6,383 nucleotides of DNA, taken from contig JABJCF010000575.1 in NCBI GenBank assembly GCA_018665625.1, forward strand, positions 1 to 6,383, in the 5' to 3' direction. A program made the translations under genes and the position numbers. How positions within the stretch are numbered: the stretch's first letter is position 1; each line of letters opens with the position of its first letter. The notes beneath the pieces were generated by a model. It saw nothing but the letters and a program-made list of their open reading frames with translations, did not search any database and was not told the DNA's origin. Below, piece by piece: positions 1 to 6,383 of the stretch. The DNA comes from Nitrospina sp. GTDB taxonomy: Bacteria; Nitrospinota; Nitrospinia; Nitrospinales; VA-1.

Positions 1-1
1 A

Positions 2-667
2 TATGGGCTCTATCGAATTTTTCAGGGACGACTAATTATGAATGGGGGGCGGCTTAAAGATGAAAGCGATAAATTAAGCCCTATAGACAACAAATATCTG
101 GATAAGATAATTAGGGCGGCTTACTCAATGAATGTGTTAATTGAAGACATTCTGCAGTATTCTCAAATCGCTGTAGGAAAGATTGAGCATGAAAAAGTTT
201 GCCTGAATCAATTGGTTGAGGAAATAAAAGAGCAGCTGGAAGATTTGATAGAAGGTTCCAAGGGTACTTTGATATTCAAAAACCTTCCGCGTATTGAAGG
301 CAGCAAGTCGCAATTATATCAATTGTTTCTTAACTTGATTAAGAATGGGTTTAAGTTTCGAAGAGCAGATACCCCGCCTGTTGTTACTCTTGGTTGTATT
401 GAAAATGGCAATAATACCTGGAAAATATCAGTGGAAAATAATGGTATTGGTTTTGATGACAAATATTCGAAGAAAATTTTTGAACCATTTCAAAGACTTA
501 ATCCTCAGGGCGAGTTCGAAGGTTCTGGTGTTGGACTGGCAATTTGTGAGAAAATTGTAATGCGGCATGGTGGGACGATCCGGGCATATGGAAAACTCGG
601 TGAAGCTGCCAAGTTTGTCGTTGAATGGCCCAGAGAATTTTCAAATTTCTCTCTAGAGCCAAAATGA
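2..667 (+). CDS. Sensor histidine kinase, C-terminal part (partial at left edge)
   Basis: This is the C-terminal part of a two-component sensor kinase, which would autophosphorylate a His and pass phosphate to a response regulator not seen here. The frame is open to the window edge, so the ATG at 38 is probably internal rather than the true start. Numbered from that ATG, residues about 18-45 resemble the second dimerisation helix (YLDKIIRAA, then IEDILQYS). An HATPase_c domain follows: N-box NLIKNGFKF (99-107), G1 region ENNGIGF (133-139), F-box-like KKIFEPFQRL (145-154) and G2 GSGVGLAI (162-169). The style matches PAS- or phytochrome-linked kinases (FEPFQRL...EGSGVGLAI...RHGG). The phospho-accepting His is not visible; it would lie at or just beyond the left edge. 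The usual G1 Asp is Asn134 (codon 437-439), and the late glycine-rich turn reads LGEAAKF, so catalytic competence is uncertain. No membrane segment is visible in this part. It ends 24 bp before copA and probably shares its transcript. Confidence 0.85.
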   Translation, partial: YGLYRIFQGRLIMNGGRLKDESDKLSPIDNKYLDKIIRAAYSMNVLIEDILQYSQIAVGKIEHEKVCLNQLVEEIKEQLEDLIEGSKGTLIFKNLPRIEGSKSQLYQLFLNLIKNGFKFRRADTPPVVTLGCIENGNNTWKISVENNGIGFDDKYSKKIFEPFQRLNPQGEFEGSGVGLAICEKIVMRHGGTIRAYGKLGEAAKFVVEWPREFSNFSLEPK

Positions 668-680
668 AGAACTTCGAACA

Positions 681-685
681 TCAGG
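681..685 (+). promoter_or_regulatory. Weak ribosome binding site for copA
   Basis: TCAGG lies 6 bases before the ATG at 692, in the 24-bp gap after the kinase stop. It is the only Shine-Dalgarno-like match in the gap and supports the ATG at 692, which puts the first metal-binding CxxC at residues 16-19 as expected. The match is short. The gap is too small to hold a copper-responsive promoter, so control probably lies upstream of or inside the kinase gene. Confidence 0.4.
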
Positions 686-691
686 TTAAAC

Positions 692-3145
692 ATGTCAGGT
701 GTTACGTCATTAACGATTCCGGTCAAGGGAATGAGCTGTGCCAGTTGCTCGGCGCGGATTGAAAAAAAAGTCGGAGGACTTAAGGGGGTTTCTTCTGCCA
801 AAGTTAATTTTGCTGCTGAAATAGCAACGGTTGAGTTTGATTCCGAAAAAATTCAAGCAGAACAATTTCCTTTAGAGATCAAAAAACTAGGATTTGAAGT
901 CCCTTCCACGCGTCAATCCTTTCAGGTCGGGGGCATGACCTGCGCCTCTTGTGTTTCCCGGGTTGAAAACAAATTATCCTCTCTTCCTGGCGTGTCGGAT
1001 GTCAAAGTTAACCTAGCCACTGAACAAGCATCTATTGAATATCTTCCCGCGCTTATTAGCTTTGAACAATTGAAAGAAGCGTTAGCCGATGCCGGCTATC
1101 AATTATTTCCCGCAAAACAAGGTTTGCCTTCCGATGAAGAAAATAGGCGTATTAAGGAGTTGGCTTCTTTAAAGCTTAAATTAATCTTCAGTGGTGTTGC
1201 CAGTATTCTGGTGATGGGCCTAAGCATGAAAGGAGATGTGCTTGCGCTGCCGATCTCTTTAAATCTTTTGTTATTCATATTAGCTACTCCTGTGCAATTT
1301 TATTGCGGTTGGCAATTTTATCGCGGAACGTGGAATGGCATGCTTCACGGATATGCGGATATGAATACATTGATAACGGTAGGCACTTCCACAGCATATT
1401 TGTACAGCACGGTCGCGACAATTTTTCCTTCATTTTTAAGTTTAGCTGATGAAAAGATGCCGGTGTATTTCGATACTTCGGTGATGATCATTGCTTTGGT
1501 TTTATTGGGAAGGTGGATGGAGTCGCTTGCCAAGAGTAGTGCTTCAAATGCTATTAAGAAACTGATGCAGTTGCAACCCAAAACAGCAAAGGTAGAGCGC
1601 CAGGGGGAAGAGCATGAAGTCGAAATTTCAGAACTAGTCTTGGAAGATCGCATCATTGTTCGCCCTGGGGAGAAAATTCCGGTGGATGGGAAAATATTTG
1701 AGGGCAGTTCTTCGGTTGATGAATCTATGCTGACGGGGGAAAGCGTTCCCATTGAAAAGATAGTTGGTGATGAGGTCTTTGGTGCCAGTATAAATAAGAT
1801 TGGATTCTTTAAAATGAAAGTAACCCGTTTGGGTCAAGAAACCACTCTGGGGCAAATAATAAAACTGGTGGAAGAGGCACAAGGATCAAAAGCACCGATT
1901 CAGAAGTTGGCCGATAAAATTGCAGGGATATTTGTGCCCACCGTGATAATCCTGGCAGTGGGCTCTTTTCTTTTCTGGTGGATATTTGGAGATTCAGTGG
2001 CTGAGCTTCCTGGTTCTAATTTAACTTTTGCTCTTATGACGTTTATTTCTGTGTTGATCATTGCCTGCCCTTGCGCATTAGGTTTGGCAACCCCAACCGC
2101 TATCATGGTCGGTACGGGCCGAGGCGCGAAAATGGGAGTCCTGATAAAAGGAGGAGAAGCTTTAGAGCGGGTAGAAAAACTAAATACCATTGTCTTTGAT
2201 AAAACCGGAACTCTAACCTGGGGGAAACCGGAAGTCGCTGACGTTCTTCTGGCACAAGGCACTCAATGGGATACAAGCCAACTCCTCTTTTTTGCAGGAA
2301 CATTGGAAAAGGGATCCGAGCACCCATTGGCGCAAGCGGTGGAAATCGAAGCTAAAAAAAGAGGGTTAAAACTCGATTCGCCGGAAAAATTTCAAGCTTT
2401 GCCAGGCTTTGGTGTTCAGGGAAAAGTAAATGGTAAAAATGTATTGCTGGGAAACAAAGGATTGATGATAGAAAACCAGATTGATATATCATCCCTTGAT
2501 GGTCAATTGACTAAGTTGACGGAAAATGGAAAAACCCCAATGATCGTTTGTGTTGACGGTCTGGTTGCAGGAGTCATTGCTACAACCGATGCTTTAAAGC
2601 CACACGCAAAGGAAAATATATTGCGTCTAAAAGAAAAAGGATTGGATGTCATCATGTTAACAGGGGACAACGCTAAAACGGCGTTAGCGGTGGCAGCCCA
2701 GCTTAGCATTGATAAAGTGGTTTCTGAGGTTTTGCCTTCAGGAAAAGTTGCAGAAATTCAAAGACTAAAACAATCGGGTAAATATGTTGCAATGGTGGGG
2801 GACGGTATTAATGATGCCCCGGCTTTGGCAACCGCCGATGTGGGAATTGCTTTAGGAAGCGGCACTGATGTGGCAATGGAGGCCTCAGATATTACGCTTG
2901 TGGGGTCAGACATTAAAGCAGTTGTAGATTCTATAGAGTTGAGTAAAGCAACAATGTCTAAAATTCGGCAAAATTTATTTTGGGCTTTTATCTATAATAT
3001 CATCGGCATTCCCATTGCGGCTGGGGTTTTGTATCCGTTTTATGGAATTCTTTTGCAGCCTGTGTTCGCTGCTGCGGCAATGTCTTTAAGCTCTGTGTCC
3101 GTAGTTGGGAATTCTCTTCTGTTGAATAAACACGTTAGTTCATAG
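692..3145 (+). CDS. copA: Cu(I)-exporting P1B-type ATPase CopA
   Basis: This 817-residue inner-membrane pump uses ATP to export Cu(I) from the cytoplasm, giving copper tolerance or supplying periplasmic cuproproteins. Two N-terminal HMA domains carry CASC motifs at 16-19 and 84-87. Eight membrane segments can be placed: about 163-182, 188-207, 222-245, 258-280, 410-432, 445-470, 762-784 and 790-812. The actuator loop has TGE at 348-350. The Cu(I) motif CPC is at 459-461, the phosphorylated Asp503 is in DKTGT (503-507), the nucleotide-domain HP is at 544-545, and the hinge GDGIND is at 703-708. Tyr768-Asn769 in segment 7 and Met797/Ser800-Ser801 in segment 8 complete the known Cu(I) site of subgroup P1B-1, so Zn/Cd or Co transport is unlikely. 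Length is normal for a two-HMA CopA and no key residue is missing. FixI/CcoI, used in cbb3 oxidase assembly, is a less likely alternative because no ccoS or other cco gene is adjacent. The gene sits between a kinase fragment and an SGNH hydrolase, probably on one transcript. Confidence 0.97.
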   Translation: MSGVTSLTIPVKGMSCASCSARIEKKVGGLKGVSSAKVNFAAEIATVEFDSEKIQAEQFPLEIKKLGFEVPSTRQSFQVGGMTCASCVSRVENKLSSLPGVSDVKVNLATEQASIEYLPALISFEQLKEALADAGYQLFPAKQGLPSDEENRRIKELASLKLKLIFSGVASILVMGLSMKGDVLALPISLNLLLFILATPVQFYCGWQFYRGTWNGMLHGYADMNTLITVGTSTAYLYSTVATIFPSFLSLADEKMPVYFDTSVMIIALVLLGRWMESLAKSSASNAIKKLMQLQPKTAKVERQGEEHEVEISELVLEDRIIVRPGEKIPVDGKIFEGSSSVDESMLTGESVPIEKIVGDEVFGASINKIGFFKMKVTRLGQETTLGQIIKLVEEAQGSKAPIQKLADKIAGIFVPTVIILAVGSFLFWWIFGDSVAELPGSNLTFALMTFISVLIIACPCALGLATPTAIMVGTGRGAKMGVLIKGGEALERVEKLNTIVFDKTGTLTWGKPEVADVLLAQGTQWDTSQLLFFAGTLEKGSEHPLAQAVEIEAKKRGLKLDSPEKFQALPGFGVQGKVNGKNVLLGNKGLMIENQIDISSLDGQLTKLTENGKTPMIVCVDGLVAGVIATTDALKPHAKENILRLKEKGLDVIMLTGDNAKTALAVAAQLSIDKVVSEVLPSGKVAEIQRLKQSGKYVAMVGDGINDAPALATADVGIALGSGTDVAMEASDITLVGSDIKAVVDSIELSKATMSKIRQNLFWAFIYNIIGIPIAAGVLYPFYGILLQPVFAAAAMSLSSVSVVGNSLLLNKHVSS
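707..901 (+). other. HMA metal-binding domain 1 of CopA
   Basis: Residues about 6-70 form a ferredoxin-like heavy-metal-associated domain with GMSCASC at its start; Cys16 and Cys19 would bind Cu(I). The pattern GMxCASC, then [12 protein letters not shown] and AKVNFAAE, is diagnostic. It is one of a pair spaced 68 residues apart (CxxC to CxxC). Confidence 0.9.
911..1105 (+). other. HMA metal-binding domain 2 of CopA
   Basis: Residues about 74-138 repeat the HMA fold with GMTCASC (Cys84, Cys87), [13 protein letters not shown] and VKVNLATE. The copy is clearly diverged from HMA1 while keeping the same spacing, which suggests an old duplication typical of CopA rather than a recent repeat. The membrane-proximal HMA of CopA pumps is usually regulatory. 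Confidence 0.9.
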
Positions 3146-3159
3146 CCAACCTTATTGTT

Positions 3160-4326
3160 GTGACACAAAGGCCTCAAGGAAAAAAGCTTCTGCATTTTTT
3201 ATTCTCAGCATTTATTGTGCTGATGTTTTTTGGTTTTCTTGAAACAGTTTTATATTTATCTGGATTTCAACCAACCATACCTTTTAAAAAATTTGCAATC
3301 CCGGCCTGGATGGAGGAATTGGATTCATTGGTGTTGGCAAAGTATCAGGGCTTTGTGGTTGAACAAGGTTTTGTAAATGAAGATGTATATGCTTATCGAC
3401 CCGATAGGCGCTATGGATATTTGCTGAAACCAAACCTGGAAATTACGGTTTCAAACTACTCGTCTGCTGCTTTTATTGAAAAACTCCCACCTTGGACCAT
3501 TCGATCAGATTCATTAGGCAATCGTATTCCCGTATCACATTCTGACTCTCAAGAAAAAGCTTTAGAAACTCAAACTCTTCACGTGTTGGGAGACTCTAGC
3601 AGCTTTGGTTGGGGTGTGAATTTTGAGGATTCATACTCACAACGACTTGTGCAGAAATTAGAAGAGACAGTAAAAGATAGAAGTATTGTTTTGAAAAATT
3701 ATTCAACCCCGGGTTTTACTTCTTTTCAAGGAAGGTTAATACTTGAGGAGAAGGCGAACATAAAAAAAGATGATCTGGTTTTAGTTTCCTTTGGTTCCAA
3801 TGATTCTTATCCTTCCAAAAATTCAGATCGCTGGCATTTTCAAACGCGCAACTCCATGGCAGGGAAAATAAGTTGGTCTTTAAATCGATTGCTATTAGTA
3901 AATTGGTTGCGAACTTTGATTTATTCCATGCCTGAACTTACGCCGGTGGAAACAAAAAATCGCAGAGTTTCATTGCAGGATTATCAGGAGAATTTAATTT
4001 CAATTTTTGAAACGATTTTGCAGAGAGGAGGAAAGCCTCAATTTATAAATATATGTAATAGGGATAAGTATCGCGAGGCTGCTGTGGAAACAGCAAAGGC
4101 TCTCCAAGTGCCATTTTATAATTTTCCCGAAATCTTTGACTCGTATTTGTCAAAAGTGCATGACTTGTATCCGGAAAAATTTGTCACATACTTCGAGGCT
4201 TACGGGGAATTGATTGAGAAAGAAACTCAGCTTGTCTTTTTGTTTCCAGATCTTTGCCATCCCAACGCTATCGGACATCAATTAATGGCGGATATTGTTG
4301 CTGCTGAGGGTAAAATTTTCAATTGA
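3160..4326 (+). CDS. Membrane-anchored SGNH/GDSL-family hydrolase
   Basis: This 388-residue protein belongs to the SGNH hydrolase superfamily (esterases, acyl-transferases and carbohydrate O-deacetylases); its substrate is unknown. A positively charged N-terminus (Arg4, Lys8, Lys9) precedes one hydrophobic helix at about 10-32 with no clear cleavage site. That predicts a signal anchor with the catalytic part outside the inner membrane. The catalytic blocks are complete: GDSSSFGWG with nucleophile Ser146 (block I), PGFTS with Gly185 (block II), GSND with Gly212 and Asn214 (block III), and DLCH with Asp364 and His367 (block V). The start is GTG at 3160; an in-frame stop at 3136-3138 leaves little room upstream, and the next ATG (3223) falls inside the membrane helix. 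No convincing Shine-Dalgarno is seen, so translation may depend on coupling to copA, whose stop is 14 bp upstream. The last 45 bp overlap apbE on the other strand. A role in envelope polysaccharide acyl editing is possible but unproven. Confidence 0.87.
   Translation: MTQRPQGKKLLHFLFSAFIVLMFFGFLETVLYLSGFQPTIPFKKFAIPAWMEELDSLVLAKYQGFVVEQGFVNEDVYAYRPDRRYGYLLKPNLEITVSNYSSAAFIEKLPPWTIRSDSLGNRIPVSHSDSQEKALETQTLHVLGDSSSFGWGVNFEDSYSQRLVQKLEETVKDRSIVLKNYSTPGFTSFQGRLILEEKANIKKDDLVLVSFGSNDSYPSKNSDRWHFQTRNSMAGKISWSLNRLLLVNWLRTLIYSMPELTPVETKNRRVSLQDYQENLISIFETILQRGGKPQFINICNRDKYREAAVETAKALQVPFYNFPEIFDSYLSKVHDLYPEKFVTYFEAYGELIEKETQLVFLFPDLCHPNAIGHQLMADIVAAEGKIFN
4282..4326. other. Tail-to-tail coding overlap of the SGNH hydrolase gene and apbE
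   Basis: The plus-strand hydrolase stop (TGA, 4324-4326) lies beyond the minus-strand apbE stop (TAA, read from 4284 to 4282), so 45 bp encode both C-termini. The final 14 residues of each protein come from this stretch. The junction has no GC-rich stem followed by a T run on either strand. Confidence 0.85.
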
Positions 4327-5313
4327 ATTTATATTCTTTGAAAGGCTCACCGTTCCATGTATATCTACAATCAACCCTTCCATATTATCCAGGGAATCAA
4401 GTAGTGCGATCCCCTTTTCAGGACCCAATACAAAAATCGCTGTTGCGAGGGCATCGGCATCCATAACATTGTCTGCAATGACTGTAGTTGACATAGCTCC
4501 GTTTGAGGGGCGACCGGTTTTAGGATCAAGAATATGATGATAGCGTTTTCCACCCAATTCAAAATATTTTTGGTAATCGCCTGAAGTTGCAATTGCTTTT
4601 TTTGATGTGGAAAAAGATGCTAGCAGGGATTCTGGGTTTCTGGGGTGTTGTAAACCAATTTTCCAGGAAAGACTGTCTGATCTTTTTCCCAGAGTTATTA
4701 AGTCGCCGCCAGCGTTTATCAACGCATTTTTAATTTTATTATTCTTTAATATCTCTATTGCCCTGTCTACCGCATATCCTTTTCCTATAGCCCCTAAATG
4801 CAGACGCATTCCTTTTTTAGGTAAAAATACAGTATTTTTTTTTATTTGAATGTTTCTATAGTCTATTAGTTTTGCCGTATCTGCGATGGTGGTATTTGAA
4901 GGAAGGCCAGGTTCGTCAAAGTCCCACAACTCCTGGGCGGGACCAATAGTAATGTCAAATGCACCCTCCGTTTGTTCCGACCAGAATAGGGATCGCTGAA
5001 TGATTTCCAGTACTTCCTGGGAAACTGGTACGAAATTTTTTCCAGCAGCCTGATTTATTCTGGAAACTTCCGAAGTGGGGAGATGGGTGCTCATTAAATT
5101 TTCCAGCCGGCGAATTTCCTGAAAGGCTTGTTGAATCGAACTGTATGCACTTTCTTGATCTATTCCGCTAACAGAAATTTCGACCAACGTCCCCATAAGA
5201 AACTGCGAACGCTTATGGTTCTGAGAATTTTGGTTCTCACACGCTGTAAAAAACAGGAAGCTGATTAGAATAAAAGAGAAGAGTTTAGCGGTAGAAAAAG
5301 GGACTTGGGTCAT
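4282..5313 (-). CDS. apbE: FAD:protein FMN transferase ApbE, lipoprotein
   Basis: ApbE cleaves FAD and links FMN covalently to a Thr or Ser of exported or membrane flavoproteins, classically NqrB/NqrC and RnfD/RnfG subunits. The 343 residues fit the family length. A hydrophobic signal (about 11-24) ends in FTAC, with Cys25 the likely lipidated residue; Phe at -3 is a loose lipobox. The mature protein would be membrane-tethered on the outer face. Family motifs in order are MGTLVEI (40-46), GAFDITIGP (117-125), LGAIGKGYAVD (173-183), NAGGD (200-204), ATSGDYQKYF (242-251), HHILDPKTGRPS (259-270) and DADALAT (285-291), whose Asp287 and Thr291 match the Mg2+ ligands. No key motif is missing. The start codon overlaps the stop of the upstream ClC gene as ATGA, and no strong Shine-Dalgarno precedes it, which points to translational coupling. 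No Nqr, Rnf or other flavinylation target is visible in the window, so its client is unknown. Confidence 0.95.
   Translation of the reverse strand: MTQVPFSTAKLFSFILISFLFFTACENQNSQNHKRSQFLMGTLVEISVSGIDQESAYSSIQQAFQEIRRLENLMSTHLPTSEVSRINQAAGKNFVPVSQEVLEIIQRSLFWSEQTEGAFDITIGPAQELWDFDEPGLPSNTTIADTAKLIDYRNIQIKKNTVFLPKKGMRLHLGAIGKGYAVDRAIEILKNNKIKNALINAGGDLITLGKRSDSLSWKIGLQHPRNPESLLASFSTSKKAIATSGDYQKYFELGGKRYHHILDPKTGRPSNGAMSTTVIADNVMDADALATAIFVLGPEKGIALLDSLDNMEGLIVDIHGTVSLSKNINSIENFTLSSNNIRH
5310..5313 (-). promoter_or_regulatory. ATGA stop/start overlap joining the ClC gene and apbE
   Basis: On the minus strand the bases read ATGA: ATG (5313-5311) starts apbE and TGA (5312-5310) ends the ClC gene. 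The region just upstream (GAATTTGACCG) has no clear Shine-Dalgarno, so ribosomes finishing the ClC gene probably re-initiate here. This fixes the apbE start and supports one operon. Confidence 0.8.
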
Positions 5314-6383
5314 CGGTCAAATTCAGATACCAATACTTCTCTGTTATAGGCTGCGACGACCTCGCCTCTATTTACCATTCCTATGACTCGCTTGACATCG
5401 TCTTTGTGGACAACGGGGAGTTGCTCCACATCGAGTTGGGCGAATAGCTCCATGGCCTGGTTTAAGTTGTTGTCTGGCGTAAGAGATTTTACAGTCTTTA
5501 CCGACAGGTCATTTGCGACCACAAGGTCTCCGAGTTCTTCCTCAAAAATCATTTCTCGCACCATATGAAATGACAAGATTCCAGACATTTCACCTCGGCC
5601 GTTGACCACAGGAAAATAGAAGTTCTTAGAATAGGAAATGGTTTCTAGAATTTTTCTAAAAGGCATTCCTTCTGGAATACTAGTGACTTCTTTATTCATT
5701 ACCTCATCAACACGAATCGAATTTAAAATAGAGACTTCACGGCCGTGCTGAATATTTATTCCTTCTTTAAGAAGTTTTTGAATGTAGATCGAGTTTTTCG
5801 TAAACCCGCGAAATGTTTGAGCGGAAACAATGCAAGTAATCATAATGGGTAGAATGATTGTGTAGTCATTGGTCAGTTCAAAGAGCATCAATATATTGGT
5901 CAAGGGGGCCTGCATCACGGCCCCTGCTACGGCTCCCATCCCAACAAGAGCGTAGGTTTCTGGTGAAGCTGTTAGGTTTGGGCTAATTCCATGAACCAAT
6001 GCTCCAAATGCTGAACCCAGCATGGCACCCACGAAAAGTGAGGGCGCGAAAACTCCCCCCAGCCCACCCGAACCAAGTGTGACCGAAGTGCTGATTATTT
6101 TTATAAAGATTAATATAAATGCCATGCTCCACAGCATTTCTCCAGATAAAGCTTGTTCCATAAACTCATAGCCGTTGCCCAGAATAGCGGGAAAGCCTAA
6201 AGAAATGAAACCCACGATCAATCCACCCAAGGCAGGCTTCAGGGGTTTGGGGATAAGAACTTTGTTTGCAAAAAATTCATGCGATTTAAAATAGACCAAA
6301 GTGAACAGCCGGGAAACCAGTCCGCATAAAAGACCGAGGAAGAGATAGAGAATGATTTCTGAATAACTGACCAGTTCATGGAC
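5310..6383 (-). CDS. ClC-family chloride channel/transporter with CBS pair (partial at right edge)
   Basis: This is the C-terminal part of a ClC anion channel or H+/anion antiporter, an inner-membrane protein moving Cl- or similar anions. The frame stays open to the right edge, and the extension reads SEIILYLFLGLLCGLVS, a typical mid-protein ClC helix, so the ATG at 6299 is internal. The third selectivity stretch GGVFAP is encoded at 6042-6059. PLTNILMLFELTNDYTIILP follows the family pattern, and the Tyr in SIYIQKLL (codon 5784-5786) matches the central anion-binding Tyr of ClC-ec1. A cytoplasmic CBS pair follows, encoded at about 5711-5541 (VDEVMNKEV...FPVVN) and 5504-5346 (VKTVKSLTP...LPVVH). 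Such pairs often bind adenine nucleotides and tune gating. The GSGIP and GKEGP-like segments, including the gating Glu and proton Glu, would lie outside the window, so channel and antiporter cannot be told apart. It is coupled to apbE through a 4-bp overlap. Confidence 0.93.
   Translation of the reverse strand, partial: VHELVSYSEIILYLFLGLLCGLVSRLFTLVYFKSHEFFANKVLIPKPLKPALGGLIVGFISLGFPAILGNGYEFMEQALSGEMLWSMAFILIFIKIISTSVTLGSGGLGGVFAPSLFVGAMLGSAFGALVHGISPNLTASPETYALVGMGAVAGAVMQAPLTNILMLFELTNDYTIILPIMITCIVSAQTFRGFTKNSIYIQKLLKEGINIQHGREVSILNSIRVDEVMNKEVTSIPEGMPFRKILETISYSKNFYFPVVNGRGEMSGILSFHMVREMIFEEELGDLVVANDLSVKTVKSLTPDNNLNQAMELFAQLDVEQLPVVHKDDVKRVIGMVNRGEVVAAYNREVLVSEFDR

Noticed and set aside
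668..691. Copper-responsive promoter directly before copA
   Set aside because: The gap is only 24 bp and contains no paired -35/-10 boxes or CueR-like inverted repeat.
505..801. Minus-strand open frame of 98 codons across the kinase end and copA start
   Set aside because: It lies antisense to well-supported kinase and copA coding sequence, shows no recognisable domain, and reads as a shadow frame.
1345..2709. Several minus-strand open frames (68-135 codons) inside copA
   Set aside because: All lie opposite conserved CopA motifs (TGE, CPC, DKTGT) and have low-complexity Ser/Thr/Pro-rich translations typical of antisense shadows.
692..3145. FixI/CcoI-type ATPase for cbb3 oxidase assembly
   Set aside because: The protein has two HMA domains and a standard CopA layout, and no ccoS, ccoG or oxidase gene is adjacent.
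4318..4327. Palindrome TTCAATTGAA at the hydrolase stop as a bidirectional terminator
   Set aside because: It is a 10-base AT-rich perfect palindrome without loop, GC stem or T run, so it is too weak to call a terminator.
4295..4849. Two plus-strand open frames of 80 codons inside apbE
   Set aside because: They run antisense to conserved ApbE motifs and have no recognisable domain or good ribosome binding site.
1..6383. Mobile element, CRISPR array, tRNA or defence system
   Set aside because: No transposase, integrase, terminal inverted repeats, spaced direct repeats or tRNA-like cloverleaf was seen; nearly every base is in a recognised gene.

Overview
The window looks like ordinary chromosomal DNA from a Gram-negative bacterium. 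Supporting signs are a lipoprotein-type ApbE, a membrane-anchored SGNH hydrolase and a ClC protein with a CBS tail. Base composition leans A+T (roughly low-40s % G+C by eye, not counted) and coding is dense. Some proteins recall deltaproteobacterial or Nitrospinota-like sequences, but this is only an impression and I do not assign a taxon. I see no mobile element, rRNA, tRNA, CRISPR array or phage gene.

Layout: the left two thirds hold three plus-strand genes with very short gaps. They are the C-terminal part of a sensor histidine kinase (running in from the left edge, ending at 667), a complete two-HMA Cu(I)-exporting P1B-type ATPase (copA, 692-3145), and a membrane-anchored SGNH/GDSL-family hydrolase (3160-4326, GTG start). 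Gaps of 24 and 14 bp leave little room for separate promoters, so co-transcription is likely. The right third holds two minus-strand genes: a ClC-family anion channel/transporter with a CBS pair (running in from the right edge, ending at 5310) and apbE, a lipoprotein FAD:protein FMN transferase (5313-4282). They share a 4-bp ATGA stop/start overlap, so they are probably translationally coupled. The two sets converge and overlap tail to tail by 45 bp, leaving no intergenic terminator between them. No stretch over 25 bp lacks a gene.

How they may work together: CopA pumps Cu(I) out of the cytoplasm, and its Cu-binding motifs are all present. The upstream kinase fragment carries an unusual Asp-to-Asn change in the ATP-binding G1 box, and its phospho-acceptor His is not visible, so it may be a divergent or decaying kinase. 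The SGNH hydrolase has a full catalytic set and probably acts outside the inner membrane on an ester or acyl group of an unknown substrate. ApbE covalently attaches FMN to exported or membrane flavoproteins, but no target protein is visible here. No clearly new system is evident. The most useful leads are the G1-box substitution, the ClC-apbE coupling, the convergent coding overlap and the hydrolase attached to a copper pump gene.
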